Position numbers and translations under genes: made by a program | Notes under the pieces: generated by a model | Database searches by the model: none | Told to the model about the DNA's origin: nothing | What the model saw: the letters and a program-made list of their open reading frames with translations, nothing else | Shown: positions 24,426 to 32,633 of the stretch, in pieces | How the letters are laid out: every line of letters begins with the position of its first letter | Numbering within the stretch: the first letter of the stretch is position 1 | NCBI GenBank assembly: GCA_040218145.1 | Contig: JAVJQK010000101.1 | Location: 99,662 to 163,661 of the forward strand | Source of the DNA: Sandaracinaceae bacterium | GTDB lineage: Bacteria; Myxococcota_A; Polyangia; Polyangiales; Sandaracinaceae | Reading direction: 5' to 3' | Length of the DNA: 64,000 bases

Positions 24426-26591
24426 TCAGCGCAGGATGCAGGCGTTTCGGGGCGGGCCACCGCCGCCGACCCGCGCGCAGCGCTCCGCCGCCGGACAGTC
24501 CGCGTCCGAGCTGCACGAGATCTCGCAGTGCCGCGCCGCCGTGAACGAGGCCGGGTAGAGCTGACTCCCCTCGGTGCGCGTCGTACGCCGCCGCACCGCG
24601 CAGCTCGGGTAGTCGATCTCGGCCACGCTGACCCAGTCGTCGGTCTCCCCCAGCGTCACCCCGGTGTACGTGGCCACGAGCGCGCCGTCACAGAAGATGC
24701 GGACCGTTCCGTCGGTGGCGCCGCTGCCAGGAGCGCCGCCCATGCCGAGCGAACGATCGCAGAAGTAGTGGGCTCCGACCGTGTACGTGCCAGGGGCCGG
24801 GTTCCGGTCGACCGTGATGTTCTCGGGGCCGTATCCGTCGGTGTCGTCGATGTCCAGGGTCGGGTTGCCGTCCACGCCGACCGGGCCCCAGTCCGGGGCG
24901 CGGTTCGCGAAGTAGCAGTCGTCCGCGGTCCACCAGCCGTTCGGGTGGGAGCGCGTCACGTTCAGGAGGTGCGCGTCGACGTCACCGTAGGCCGTGCTCC
25001 AGCTGATCTCGACGTGGATGGCGCCGGGCGGGTTCGACGTGACGTTCACGCTGCAGCACGCGCGCTCCCCCTCGTCGTCGGTGACGCACAGCTGCACGAC
25101 GTACGCGCCGGAGGCGTCCAGGTAGAAGTTGGTCGAGGCGCTGCTCGGCGAGGACGGCGTCGAGATCGAGCCCGGCGGCCGCGACGTCACGGTCCACGCG
25201 TAGCTGACCGGGCCGCCATCGGGGTCCGAGCCGCTCCCCGCCAGCGCGATCGTGTCCAGCACGTCCGCGCTCACGTCCCCCGGACACGTCACCACCGGGG
25301 GCGCCGTCGGGCACACCCCCATCTCGTCGGTGGCGCCGTCGCAGTCGTCGTCCCGCATGTTGCAGACCTCGGGGCTGGGCCCGGTGGCCCCCGCGCAGCC
25401 GCCCCAGCTGCCGCTCGCGTCGCAGGTCTGGCTGCCGGCCACACACTCCCCCGCGTCGGTCCCGCACGGGCGGGTTGTGCCGGTGGTGCATCCACACATC
25501 TCGTCGACGGTGCCGTCGCAGTCCTCGTCGAGCGCTCCGTCGCAGACCTCGCTCCCGGGCGCGACGCCCCCGGTGCACGCCCCGAAGCTGCCGCTCGCGC
25601 AGGACTGCGTCCCCGGACGGCACACACCCGTGCTGCTCCCGCAGGCGCGCGTCACCCCCTCGTCGACGCGGCCGTCGCAGTCGTCGTCGACCCCGTCGCA
25701 GGCCTCGAGCGCGGGGACCGTCTCGCCGCCGCACGAGGTCCAGCTGCCCGCGTCGCAGCGCTGCGTCCCGGGCATGCAGGCCCCCACGGAGGAGCCGCAC
25801 GCCCGCGTCAGGGCCTCGTCGGTCGAGCCGTCGCAGTCGTCGTCGAGCCCGTTGCAGAGCTCGGCCACGGGGCCGCGGCCGCCCGCGCATCCCTCGAAGG
25901 CGCCGCCCACGCAGGCCTCGGACCCCCGACTGCACTCGCCGACATCCGTCCCACAGACCCGGACGATGCCCTCGTCGGTGACGCCATCACAGTCGTCGTC
26001 CGCGCCGTTGCAGGCCTCCGCGACGGGCCCCGACGCGCCGACGCAGGCGCCGAGTCGACCGGCCACGCACTCCTGCGTCCCGGGACGACAGGCGCCGACC
26101 GCGCTCCCGCACGCGGCGGGGGGCGCGGCCGGATCGCAGTCGCAGCCTTCGTTGGCCGCGCCGTCACAGCTCTCGTCCTCTCCCTCGGCGTCGCAGAGCT
26201 CGTCGGCCGGGAGCACGTCGCCCACACAGGGTCCCCAGAGGCCGAACTCGAGGCCGTCCATGCACTCCATCGTGCCGGGGCTGCACGCGCCCACCCCTCG
26301 CGCGGAGGCCGGCCCGCGGAAGCAGCTCGCGGTCTCTCCGGGGATGCACGGACACTCCTCGTCGACGACGTCGTCGCAGTCGTTGTCCAGCCCGTCGTCG
26401 CAGAGCTCCACCGTCACGCACCCTCCGCCCGCGTCGGCCGGGAGCCCCGCGTCCGGGTGGGACGCGTCGGGCGGGACGGATCGAGCGTCCACGGTCCCAT
26501 CGAGCGGGATCGTGTCGGCGTCGGGGGTGACGGTCTGGGTGCTGCAAGCCGTGAGCGAGGCGAGCAGAAGGCAAGGGAGTCGAAGACGCAT
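24426..26591 (-). CDS. Lipoprotein with MopE-like DCDG repeats, PKD-like and DUF2135-like domains
   Basis: This 721-residue protein has a lipobox (CLLLASLTACST). Seven Asp/Cys-rich modules follow (for example CNGADDDCDGVTDE, CNGLDDDCDGSTDE and CDGVDDDCDGRVDE), each with a CGxxVGxCxPGTQxC companion. These match the metal-binding MopE-type motif and should bind calcium or copper and be disulfide-rich. A PKD-like domain (SGSDPDGGPVSYAWTV) and a C-terminal domain with YGDVDAHLLNV and GYGPENITVDRNPAPGTY (DUF2135/YfaP-like) complete the protein. It is an outer-surface structural or adhesive lipoprotein by inference. It is convergent with the cyclase gene, 6 bases apart. Confidence 0.9.
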   Translation of the reverse strand: MRLRLPCLLLASLTACSTQTVTPDADTIPLDGTVDARSVPPDASHPDAGLPADAGGGCVTVELCDDGLDNDCDDVVDEECPCIPGETASCFRGPASARGVGACSPGTMECMDGLEFGLWGPCVGDVLPADELCDAEGEDESCDGAANEGCDCDPAAPPAACGSAVGACRPGTQECVAGRLGACVGASGPVAEACNGADDDCDGVTDEGIVRVCGTDVGECSRGSEACVGGAFEGCAGGRGPVAELCNGLDDDCDGSTDEALTRACGSSVGACMPGTQRCDAGSWTSCGGETVPALEACDGVDDDCDGRVDEGVTRACGSSTGVCRPGTQSCASGSFGACTGGVAPGSEVCDGALDEDCDGTVDEMCGCTTGTTRPCGTDAGECVAGSQTCDASGSWGGCAGATGPSPEVCNMRDDDCDGATDEMGVCPTAPPVVTCPGDVSADVLDTIALAGSGSDPDGGPVSYAWTVTSRPPGSISTPSSPSSASTNFYLDASGAYVVQLCVTDDEGERACCSVNVTSNPPGAIHVEISWSTAYGDVDAHLLNVTRSHPNGWWTADDCYFANRAPDWGPVGVDGNPTLDIDDTDGYGPENITVDRNPAPGTYTVGAHYFCDRSLGMGGAPGSGATDGTVRIFCDGALVATYTGVTLGETDDWVSVAEIDYPSCAVRRRTTRTEGSQLYPASFTAARHCEISCSSDADCPAAERCARVGGGGPPRNACILR

Positions 26592-26665
26592 TGCGACCGC
26601 GCCTACGAGCGCGGGAGGCGAAGCGATACACCCCCACGCGGGGACGGCTCAGCGGAAGCGCGGTC

Positions 26666-27337
26666 TCATCGCCCGAAGAGGAAGCGCGCGAGCGCGTCGG
26701 CGTCGTCGCTCATCACGTCGGGTCGGCTCCGCTCGAGCTCCTCGCGCCGCCCGGCGCCCCAGGTCACCGCGACGGTGCGCACCCCCGCCGCCTTGCCCGC
26801 CTCGACGTCGTGCACTGCGTCCCCGACGAAGACGGTCTTCGCGGGATCGGTGCCGAGGAACCGCAGCGCTCGCTGCACGGGCTCCGGGTGTGGCTTGGGG
26901 CGCTCGACGTCGTCGGCGCAGACCAGGATCTCGAACACGTCGTGGAGCCCCAGCGCGCGGAGGCCCATCTCGGTCCCCCGCCGCCGCTTGCTGGTGACGA
27001 CCGCCACCGGCGTCCCCGAGAGGCGCCGCACGAGCTCCGTCACCCCCGGGTAGGGCTTCACGAAGCGGTCGTGCACGTCGAGGTTGTGCGCGATGTAGGT
27101 GTCGACGAGCGCCTGCACCGTCTCGGCGTGCTCGGCCTCCTCGCCCACCCAGCGGCGGAACTGCGCCTCGAGCGGCGTCCCGAGCCCGCTCAGCACGTCC
27201 TCGTCGCTGCGGGCGGGGAGCCCGTGCGCCGCGAGGGTGTGCCGGTAGCTCTCGAGGATCAGCGCGATCGAGTCGAGGAGCGTCCCGTCCAGGTCGAACA
27301 GGACAGCCTCGAACCGGGCGGCGTCGAAGCGCGACAT
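26666..27337 (-). CDS. HAD-superfamily hydrolase, phosphoglycolate phosphatase-like
   Basis: This is a 223-residue HAD protein with a C1-type helical cap. Motif I is VLFDLDGTLLDS (nucleophile Asp), motif II is VAVVTSKRR, the motif III Lys is in VERPKPHPEP, and motif IV is TVFVGDAVHDVEAGKAAG. This set fits the Gph/PpaX/beta-phosphoglucomutase group; phosphoglycolate or pyrophosphate are the commonest substrates, but the actual one cannot be told. It starts 5 bases after the DUF1993 gene stops, on the same strand, so the two are co-transcribed. Confidence 0.92.
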   Translation of the reverse strand: MSRFDAARFEAVLFDLDGTLLDSIALILESYRHTLAAHGLPARSDEDVLSGLGTPLEAQFRRWVGEEAEHAETVQALVDTYIAHNLDVHDRFVKPYPGVTELVRRLSGTPVAVVTSKRRRGTEMGLRALGLHDVFEILVCADDVERPKPHPEPVQRALRFLGTDPAKTVFVGDAVHDVEAGKAAGVRTVAVTWGAGRREELERSRPDVMSDDADALARFLFGR

Positions 27338-27342
27338 CGTCG

Positions 27343-27861
27343 TCAGTCCGTCAGGTTCAGGCTGCCGATGAAGTCGCGCTTGCCGAGCGACACCCCGGCG
27401 TGGCGCAGGATCGCGTAGGCCATCGTGACGTGGAAGGTGTGGTTGGGCAGGGCGAACTCGGTCACGTAGTCGCGGCCGAGGATCTTCTTGTCCCCGAGGA
27501 ACGGCATCGCGATCTTCTTCTCGGACGTGCCCTCGAGGTCATCCGCCGTGAAGCCCTCGAGGTAGCCGATGACGTCGGCGATGCGAGCGCGCAGCTCGTC
27601 CAGCGACTGCGGCCCGTCCTCGTGCTTGGGCGCGTCGCGGCCGGTCAGGCGAGCCGGCATGAACTTCGCCGAGTCGCAGGCGGACTGCACCTGCCGGCGG
27701 AAGGTGAACATGTCCGGGGCCAGCCGGAGCTCGAGGTAGTTGGCCGGGTCGAACTCCTTGGCGGTGGCGTGCTCGACGGCCTTGGCGATCCAGGCGTCGA
27801 GGCTCCTCAGCTGCTTGGTGACCTGAACGATCGTGGCGTGGAGAGCGGCGTCGTGAGACAT
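27343..27861 (-). CDS. DUF1993 family protein
   Basis: This is a 172-residue helical protein. It shows the DUF1993 order: LHATIVQVTKQLRSLDAWIAKAVEHA, then RLAPDMFTFRRQVQSACDSAKFMPARL, and near the end NHTFHVTMAYAILRHAGVSLGKRDFIG. The family belongs to the DinB-like four-helix group, but its activity is unknown. GAGG lies close before the ATG at 27861. It is the first gene of a pair with the HAD phosphatase. Confidence 0.9.
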   Translation of the reverse strand: MSHDAALHATIVQVTKQLRSLDAWIAKAVEHATAKEFDPANYLELRLAPDMFTFRRQVQSACDSAKFMPARLTGRDAPKHEDGPQSLDELRARIADVIGYLEGFTADDLEGTSEKKIAMPFLGDKKILGRDYVTEFALPNHTFHVTMAYAILRHAGVSLGKRDFIGSLNLTD

Positions 27862-27910
27862 GCCTCGCTTCTTGGGGCAACGCGGCCGAGAGCGCCAGTG
27901 ACCTTCTCGA

Positions 27911-28537
27911 TCAGCGGCCGACCATGCTCAACGCAGCCGCGCCGAAGAAGACGACAGCCGTGAAGCATGCGCAGAAGACGAGCACGCCGAGGATGTAGAT
28001 GACGCCCTTGACCATGAAGTAGCCCTGCAGGGCACGCAGCGACTCCACGAGGTGCAGCTGGTCCGCGTCGTCGGTGTTCACCACCAGGTCCACCGCCTTG
28101 GCGACCCGGAACAGGAAGAACCCGAGGAGCCCGGCGACGAGCACGCCGACGGCCCCGGTGCAGAGCGGAACGCCGAGGTTGGCGGCGGGGGCGGGGCTCA
28201 GCAGCGCGCCTACGCTCTGCGTGATCATCTGCAGGACGCCCGTCGCGATGGCCGCGACGGCGGCGAAACGGGCGAAGCGGGCCATGCCCTTCAGGTTCGC
28301 GTCGTCCTCCGCCGTGAACGGGATGTGGGCCAAGGGGCCGCTCCCCCCCGAGTCAGGCGACTGTCCGAATCCACCTCCGCCCTCCCCACCGCCCGAGCCG
28401 GGAGGCTGACCGAAACCGCCGCCGCCCGAGCCAGGGGGAGAACCGAAACCACCGCCACCACCACCGCCAGGGGGCTGACCGAAGCCGCCGCCGCCCGGAG
28501 GCTGACCGAAACCGCCACCGCCTTGACCGAAGCTCAC
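27911..28537 (-). CDS. Membrane protein with Gly-rich FGQPPG repeats (tandem paralogue 2)
   Basis: This is a 208-residue protein that starts with a GTG. Residues 1-65 are a low-complexity run of GGGGFGQPPG-type repeats. Then comes a soluble stretch (HIPFTAEDDANLKGMARFARFAAVA) and four hydrophobic segments, with DDADQLHLVESLRALQGYFM between the second and third. The same IPFT...E and DxADQxHL...L..LkxxFM signatures are in the upstream gene 28534-29010, so the two are tandem paralogues. The start overlaps that gene's stop as GTGA, so translation is coupled. Function unknown; a hetero-oligomeric membrane complex is a reasonable guess. Confidence 0.85.
   Translation of the reverse strand: MSFGQGGGGFGQPPGGGGFGQPPGGGGGGGFGSPPGSGGGGFGQPPGSGGGEGGGGFGQSPDSGGSGPLAHIPFTAEDDANLKGMARFARFAAVAAIATGVLQMITQSVGALLSPAPAANLGVPLCTGAVGVLVAGLLGFFLFRVAKAVDLVVNTDDADQLHLVESLRALQGYFMVKGVIYILGVLVFCACFTAVVFFGAAALSMVGR
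28360..28530. repeat. Tandem codon repeat encoding Gly-rich FGQPPG units
   Basis: The segment holds about six imperfect units of roughly 27-36 bases. On the minus strand they read GGxGGFGQPPGSG, forming the low-complexity N-terminus of the 27911-28537 protein. Such units expand and contract by slippage. Confidence 0.75.
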
Positions 28538-29010
28538 GGTGCACCTCCGAACTGGCCGGGATCGAAGCCAGGCGTCGTCGTCGTGAGCTCCGGCGCGACG
28601 AGCGTGGCGATCAGCGAGAAGACGGCGCCGACGGCCGAGACCGCGAACCAGCCGAGCTCCAGCATGAAGAAGAGCTTCAGCTTCGCGAACGCGGTGGACA
28701 GGTGCTGCTGGTCCGCGCCGTCGCTCGCGATCATCGCGTCGAGCGCGCCACGCGCCTGCAACGCGAAGACCCCTTCGACGAGCATCAGCGCGCCCAGGAT
28801 GGGGAGCGTGAACATCTGCAACGTGTAGGCGACGCCGCCGAGCGGGCTGGCCGCGATGGCGCCGATGGCGGGGATCAGCGCGGTGCACCCACAGAGCAAG
28901 AAGAACGCGGCGCCGATGAAGTGCACGACCGCGAGGAAGAGCATCCACCCGTTCAGGGTGGAGATCATCGACTCCTCTTCGGTCGTGAAGGGGATCCTCG
29001 CGACTGACAT
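28534..29010 (-). CDS. Four-segment membrane protein (tandem paralogue 1)
   Basis: This is a 158-residue protein. A short soluble start (SVARIPFTTEEESMISTLNGW) is followed by hydrophobic segments at about residues 22-55, 68-85 and 112-140. The loop ASDGADQQHLSTAFAKLKLFFM matches the loop in the next gene. GGAGGGAG precedes the ATG at 29010. It is the first gene of the pair and lacks the Gly-rich N-terminus of its partner. I do not recognise a named family with certainty. Confidence 0.82.
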   Translation of the reverse strand: MSVARIPFTTEEESMISTLNGWMLFLAVVHFIGAAFFLLCGCTALIPAIGAIAASPLGGVAYTLQMFTLPILGALMLVEGVFALQARGALDAMIASDGADQQHLSTAFAKLKLFFMLELGWFAVSAVGAVFSLIATLVAPELTTTTPGFDPGQFGGAP

Positions 29011-29069
29011 GACGCTCCCTCCGGCTGGGATCGGGACCGCGCCCTCCGCGCGCCCCCGGGGGGACCGTA

Positions 29070-29546
29070 TCAGCCCGGGCGCAGGCTGTCTCGACGCGGG
29101 GCGTGCAGCTCGAGCGCCGTGATCGTCTCGTCGAGTGACTCGACCATCTCGATCTGGAAGCCGGCCAGGCCCATCGCCATCGTCGCGACGCTGACGCCCA
29201 TGCGCACGACCTTCGCCTGGGTCCGGAGCGCGATGACGATGCGTTCCGTGTCGCGGCCGACCCGCAGGCCCCAGTCGGTCATGATCTTCCGTGAGGCGGG
29301 CGAGTAGCCGTCGAGCCGTCGCCAGTCGTGGAGATAGGTGAAGCGCTCGGACCCGACCCGTCGACGGTCCAGCTCGGCCTGGCCCTCTCCGGAGAGGAAC
29401 CGGGCGACGTCCTCGCCCACACGCGTCTGGTGACCGACCTGCGTGATCAGCCCCAGCGGCTGGACGAACCAGATCCGGAAGCCGCTACCGGCGTGCACCA
29501 GATCGGGCGGCGCTCCATCGAAGCGCCCCTCGGCCAACCCCTCCAT
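29070..29546 (-). CDS. STAS/SpoIIAA-like small protein
   Basis: This is a 158-residue soluble protein. The layout is a beta start (SGFRIWFVQPLGLITQVGH), a helix (EDVARFLSGEGQAELDRR), then FTYLHDWRRLDGYSPASRKIMTDWGL and ERIVIALRTQAKVVRMGVSVA. This is like the SpoIIAA-like proteins of myxobacteria and recalls the 3295-3702 protein. The Asp in HDWRRLDGY sits where STAS proteins have the phosphorylated-residue loop, but no Ser is in the usual place. TACCCT ends 7 bases before the ATG, so the start is likely leaderless. Confidence 0.75.
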   Translation of the reverse strand: MEGLAEGRFDGAPPDLVHAGSGFRIWFVQPLGLITQVGHQTRVGEDVARFLSGEGQAELDRRRVGSERFTYLHDWRRLDGYSPASRKIMTDWGLRVGRDTERIVIALRTQAKVVRMGVSVATMAMGLAGFQIEMVESLDETITALELHAPRRDSLRPG

Positions 29547-29553
29547 CGAGGGG

Positions 29554-29559
29554 AGGGTA
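29554..29559 (-). promoter_or_regulatory. -10 box of a leaderless promoter
   Basis: TACCCT on the minus strand ends 7 bases before the ATG at 29546. Confidence 0.55.
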
Positions 29560-29612
29560 CGGCGCGATGGCGTCGCGCCACATTCCCCGTATGGGGACTG
29601 CGTGGCGGCGCG

Positions 29613-31076
29613 CTACTGCACGACCTTGCCGTGCGGGGTGCCCTCGCCGTAGCCGCTGAGGGTCTGCACGCCGACGACCGCGCGCTCGTGGAAGGACGGG
29701 AGATCCGGGGCGCCGGTGTAGGTGAGCGCAGACTGGAGGCCCGTGATCATCTCGACCAGGATCGCGCCCACGCTCTCCCGTCCCGGCTGGATGTAGATGC
29801 GCGAGGTGCTGATGCCCTCCCGGAAGAAGCCCTTCTTCGCGCGCTCGAAGGAGTCGAGCCCGCCGGTGCGCTCGGCCACAGCGCGCGCGCTGGCCATGCC
29901 GTAGTTGCGCTTGTAGATGCGGCCCTCCGCGTCGGTCTTGACGTCGCCGGGGCTCTCGAAGGTGCCCGCGAGCATGGTTCCGATCATCACCCGCGACGCG
30001 CCCGCGGCGCAGTAGAGCGCGACGTCGCGCGGGTGTCGCACGCCGCCGTCGGCCCAGACGTGCTTGCCGTGCTTGGCCGCCTCCGCTGCGCAGGCCCGGA
30101 CCGAGCTGAAGGTCGGCCGGCCGACCCCGGTCTGCATGCGCGTGGTGCACATCGCGCCGGGGCCGACGTTGACCTTCACGACGTCGGCGCCCGCCTCGAT
30201 GAGATCGCGCGTGCCCTCCGCGGTGCAGACGTTGCCCGCCACGATCGGGACGCGGCCCGCGGCGCCGCGCGCCTTCACCACGCCCGCCACCTCCGCGACC
30301 ACGTCGAGCATGCGGCGCTGGTGGCCGTGCGCGGTGTCGAGCACGAGCACGTCGACGCCCATGTCGAGCAGGAGGGCGGCCCGGTCCGGCGCGTCGCTCG
30401 AGATGCCCACCGCGGCCGCGACCATGAGGTGGCCGGCCGCGTTGACGCTCGCCTGGAACAGCTCGAGCCGGACCGCGTCGTCCTTGGTGAGCACGCCCGC
30501 GAGCACGCCGTCTCCGTCGATCACGGGCACGGCTTTGACCCGCTCGCGCTCCATCACCAGGAACGCCTCGCGGTTGGTGGCGCCGAGCCCGATCGTCACG
30601 ATCTCGCGCTGCATGAGCTGGCTGACCGCGGTGTACTGGTCCCGATCGCGGAGATCCGACGGAGTCACGATGCCGACCGGGCGTCGATCCGGGTCGACCA
30701 CCACGACCATCGAGTGGGCGCGCTTGCGCATGATGCCCTCGACGTCTCGCAGGGTGGCCTCGGGCGCGACGTAGAGCGCGGTGTCGTAGCGCGGGTCGGC
30801 GCCCTTGATGTGGCCGACGATGCGCTCGACGGTCTCGAGGCTCATGTCCTGCGGGAGCACGCCCAGCCCCCCGAAGCGGGCCACCGTCTCCGCCATGCGC
30901 TTGCCGGTGACGGCGTTCATGTTGGCGGTCACCACCGGGTGCGAGCCGCCGACGAAGTCTCCGGGCGTCAGATCGGTGTCGAGGCGAGAGCCGCCCTCGA
31001 AGCGGCCGGGCAGGAGGAAGACGTCCTCGAGCGCGAGCTCGAGCTGCTCGTCCCGTTCGGGGTGGATGAAGCGCAT
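29613..31076 (-). CDS. guaB1: GuaB1-type IMP dehydrogenase-related protein (GMP reductase)
   Basis: This is a 487-residue TIM-barrel protein with two CBS domains inserted after about residue 95 ([31 protein letters not shown] and [24 protein letters not shown]). The barrel has [50 protein letters not shown] (catalytic Cys loop) and [20 protein letters not shown]. The overall sequence, including the start [24 protein letters not shown], matches the GuaB1 family described in actinobacteria, where it converts GMP to IMP with NADPH rather than making XMP. CBS domains imply purine-nucleotide control. The ATG at 31076 has TACACA 5 bases upstream, a weak box. Confidence 0.88.
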   Translation of the reverse strand: MRFIHPERDEQLELALEDVFLLPGRFEGGSRLDTDLTPGDFVGGSHPVVTANMNAVTGKRMAETVARFGGLGVLPQDMSLETVERIVGHIKGADPRYDTALYVAPEATLRDVEGIMRKRAHSMVVVVDPDRRPVGIVTPSDLRDRDQYTAVSQLMQREIVTIGLGATNREAFLVMERERVKAVPVIDGDGVLAGVLTKDDAVRLELFQASVNAAGHLMVAAAVGISSDAPDRAALLLDMGVDVLVLDTAHGHQRRMLDVVAEVAGVVKARGAAGRVPIVAGNVCTAEGTRDLIEAGADVVKVNVGPGAMCTTRMQTGVGRPTFSSVRACAAEAAKHGKHVWADGGVRHPRDVALYCAAGASRVMIGTMLAGTFESPGDVKTDAEGRIYKRNYGMASARAVAERTGGLDSFERAKKGFFREGISTSRIYIQPGRESVGAILVEMITGLQSALTYTGAPDLPSFHERAVVGVQTLSGYGEGTPHGKVVQ

Positions 31077-31128
31077 CCCGCTGTGTACCGCGGTCGGGCG
31101 GCGCGCGGTATCGAGGAAGCGGTATCGA

Positions 31129-31413
31129 TCAGCGCTGGCGGTCGGCCTCCTGCATCTGCATCCAGACCCCCGCCACGGCCCCGGCCTGGCCTCCGGCCGC
31201 GCCAACCATCTGGCCCGAGCGCCCGGGCGGAGTGCAGACGCACGCCGTGGAGTACTGACCCATGAAGACATAGGCGCTCATCTCCCCGCCGATCTCCTGG
31301 CAGTTGGCGTTGCAGTCGGCGGGGCTGATGTGAGCGCTACCCCGGAAGCTGGTGGCGCAGCCGCTGCCGGCGGCGAGGAGCGCGAGGAGGGAACACGTCA
31401 TGACGTATTTCAT
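31129..31413 (-). CDS. Small Cys-rich lipoprotein
   Basis: This is a 94-residue protein with a clear lipoprotein signal (YVMTCSLLALLAAGSGCATS, Cys near 19). The mature part has a cluster of Cys (ADCNANCQEIGGEM...YSTACVCTPPG) and a Gly/Ala segment. I do not recognise it. An ATG 12 bases upstream (31425) is part of the likely -10 box, so the start at 31413 is preferred; that also gives a normal signal-peptide length. Confidence 0.75.
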   Translation of the reverse strand: MKYVMTCSLLALLAAGSGCATSFRGSAHISPADCNANCQEIGGEMSAYVFMGQYSTACVCTPPGRSGQMVGAAGGQAGAVAGVWMQMQEADRQR

Positions 31414-31420
31414 GCCGCCG

Positions 31421-31426
31421 AGCATC
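31421..31426 (-). promoter_or_regulatory. -10 box of a leaderless promoter
   Basis: GATGCT on the minus strand ends 7 bases before the ATG at 31413. It contains the rival ATG at 31425. Confidence 0.45.
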
Positions 31427-31477
31427 GCACGGGTCGTTCACGACGTGACACCATTTTCGCCCGCGGGCCGCGTGTGG

Positions 31478-31483
31478 TAGGAC
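31478..31483 (+). promoter_or_regulatory. Possible -10 box
   Basis: TAGGAC ends 9 bases before the ATG at 31493. Spacing is at the long edge and the last base is not T, so this is a weak case. Confidence 0.4.
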
Positions 31484-31492
31484 CGACCGCCC

Positions 31493-32107
31493 ATGGCTGG
31501 CGGTGACGAAGCGTATCGGATGAAGGTCGTGTCGGTCGCGCGCGTGTTCAAGCGCTCGTGGGTGGACATGGCGGAGTCGCTGGTGGAGGTGCGCAAGCGG
31601 CGCCTCTTCGAGCGCTGGGGCTACGAGACCCTGCACGGCTTCGCCCTCGAGGAGCTGAACATCAAGCGCTCCACGGTGGAGAAGCTGACCGGCAGCTACG
31701 CCGCGCTCGAGACCCACGTGCCGCACGTCCTGCAGTGGGACGGCGTGGCGCAGCAGGTGCCGGACATGGAGGCGGTCGACTACTTCGCGAAGGCGGTCGA
31801 CCCGAGGCCGAAGCGAGAAGGCGAGGACGCCCCGCCTCCGCCCGAGCCAGACGTGGTCGCCGAGCTGAAGCAGGCGATCTTCGAGGACCAGGTCAGCACC
31901 CCGTCGCTGCGTCGGAGGTTCAACCCGGTGCTGAACCCGAAGGACGAGGGCCAGCAGCGCATCGACCTGCTCAACCGCGTGCGGGCCAACTCGCGCCGGC
32001 TCGAGGCGCTGGTGAGCGAGGTCGAGGAGCTGACCGAGGAGCGCGTCGAGCAGGTCACGCAGTGCATGGAAGAGCTGCGCACGGACATCGACCTGCTCGA
32101 GGGCTGA
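31493..32107 (+). CDS. Conserved hypothetical helical protein
   Basis: This is a 204-residue soluble protein. It opens with a basic helical part (EAYRMKVVSVARVFKRSWVDMAESLVEVRKRRLFERWGYETLHGFALEELNIKRSTVEKLTGSY) that could be a helix-turn-helix-like DNA-binding unit. After a Pro/Glu linker it ends in a long coiled coil (RANSRRLEALVSEVEELTEERVEQVTQCMEEL). Proteins of this look are found in myxobacteria, but I know of no function. It is convergent with the peroxidase gene 4 bases away. Confidence 0.75.
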   Translation: MAGGDEAYRMKVVSVARVFKRSWVDMAESLVEVRKRRLFERWGYETLHGFALEELNIKRSTVEKLTGSYAALETHVPHVLQWDGVAQQVPDMEAVDYFAKAVDPRPKREGEDAPPPPEPDVVAELKQAIFEDQVSTPSLRRRFNPVLNPKDEGQQRIDLLNRVRANSRRLEALVSEVEELTEERVEQVTQCMEELRTDIDLLEG

Positions 32108-32110
32108 CGG

Positions 32111-32593
32111 TCAGAGCAGCTTCCGGATGTCCTTCTCGATCTTCTCCGGCTTCGTGCTCGGCGCGTAGCGCTCGACCACCTTGCCCTGGCGGTCGACGAG
32201 GAACTTCGTGAAGTTCCACTTGATGCGGCTCGAGCCGAGCAGCCCCTTCTTGTCGCCCTTGAGCTTCACGAACAGCGGGTGCGCCTTCGGCCCGTTGACG
32301 TCGACCTTGGCGTGCATCGGGAAGCTCACCCCGAAGTTCTTCTGACAGAACCCCGCGATCTGCCCCGCGTCGCCCGGCTCCTGCTCGCCGAACTGATTGC
32401 AGGGGAAGCCGAGCACGCGCAGCCCCTTCTCGCCGAGCTGGTCGTGCAGCTTCTGCAGCCCGGCGTACTGCGGCGTGAACCCGCACTGGCTCGCCGTGTT
32501 GACCACCAGGAGCACCTCGCCCTCGTAGTCGCGCAGGGTCCGGGTCTCGCCCTCGAGGGTCTCGACCTCGATGTCGTATATGGAGTCGGCCAT
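32111..32593 (-). CDS. Glutathione peroxidase (thiol peroxidase type)
   Basis: This is a 160-residue protein of the GPx family. It has VVNTASQCGFTPQY with the peroxidatic Cys near residue 35 (Cys, not selenocysteine), GFPCNQFGEQEPG (Gln and second Cys region), and RIKWNFTKFLVDRQGKVVERYAP (Trp and Asn of the tetrad). It reduces hydroperoxides; bacterial Cys forms commonly use thioredoxin. The ATG at 32593 (MADSIYDIEV) gives the usual length; the longer open frame upstream adds nothing conserved. Confidence 0.94.
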   Translation of the reverse strand: MADSIYDIEVETLEGETRTLRDYEGEVLLVVNTASQCGFTPQYAGLQKLHDQLGEKGLRVLGFPCNQFGEQEPGDAGQIAGFCQKNFGVSFPMHAKVDVNGPKAHPLFVKLKGDKKGLLGSSRIKWNFTKFLVDRQGKVVERYAPSTKPEKIEKDIRKLL

Positions 32594-32633
32594 CGGCCGA
32601 ACCGTTGGGCGTCGCGCCGGCGCGCGCAAGGCC

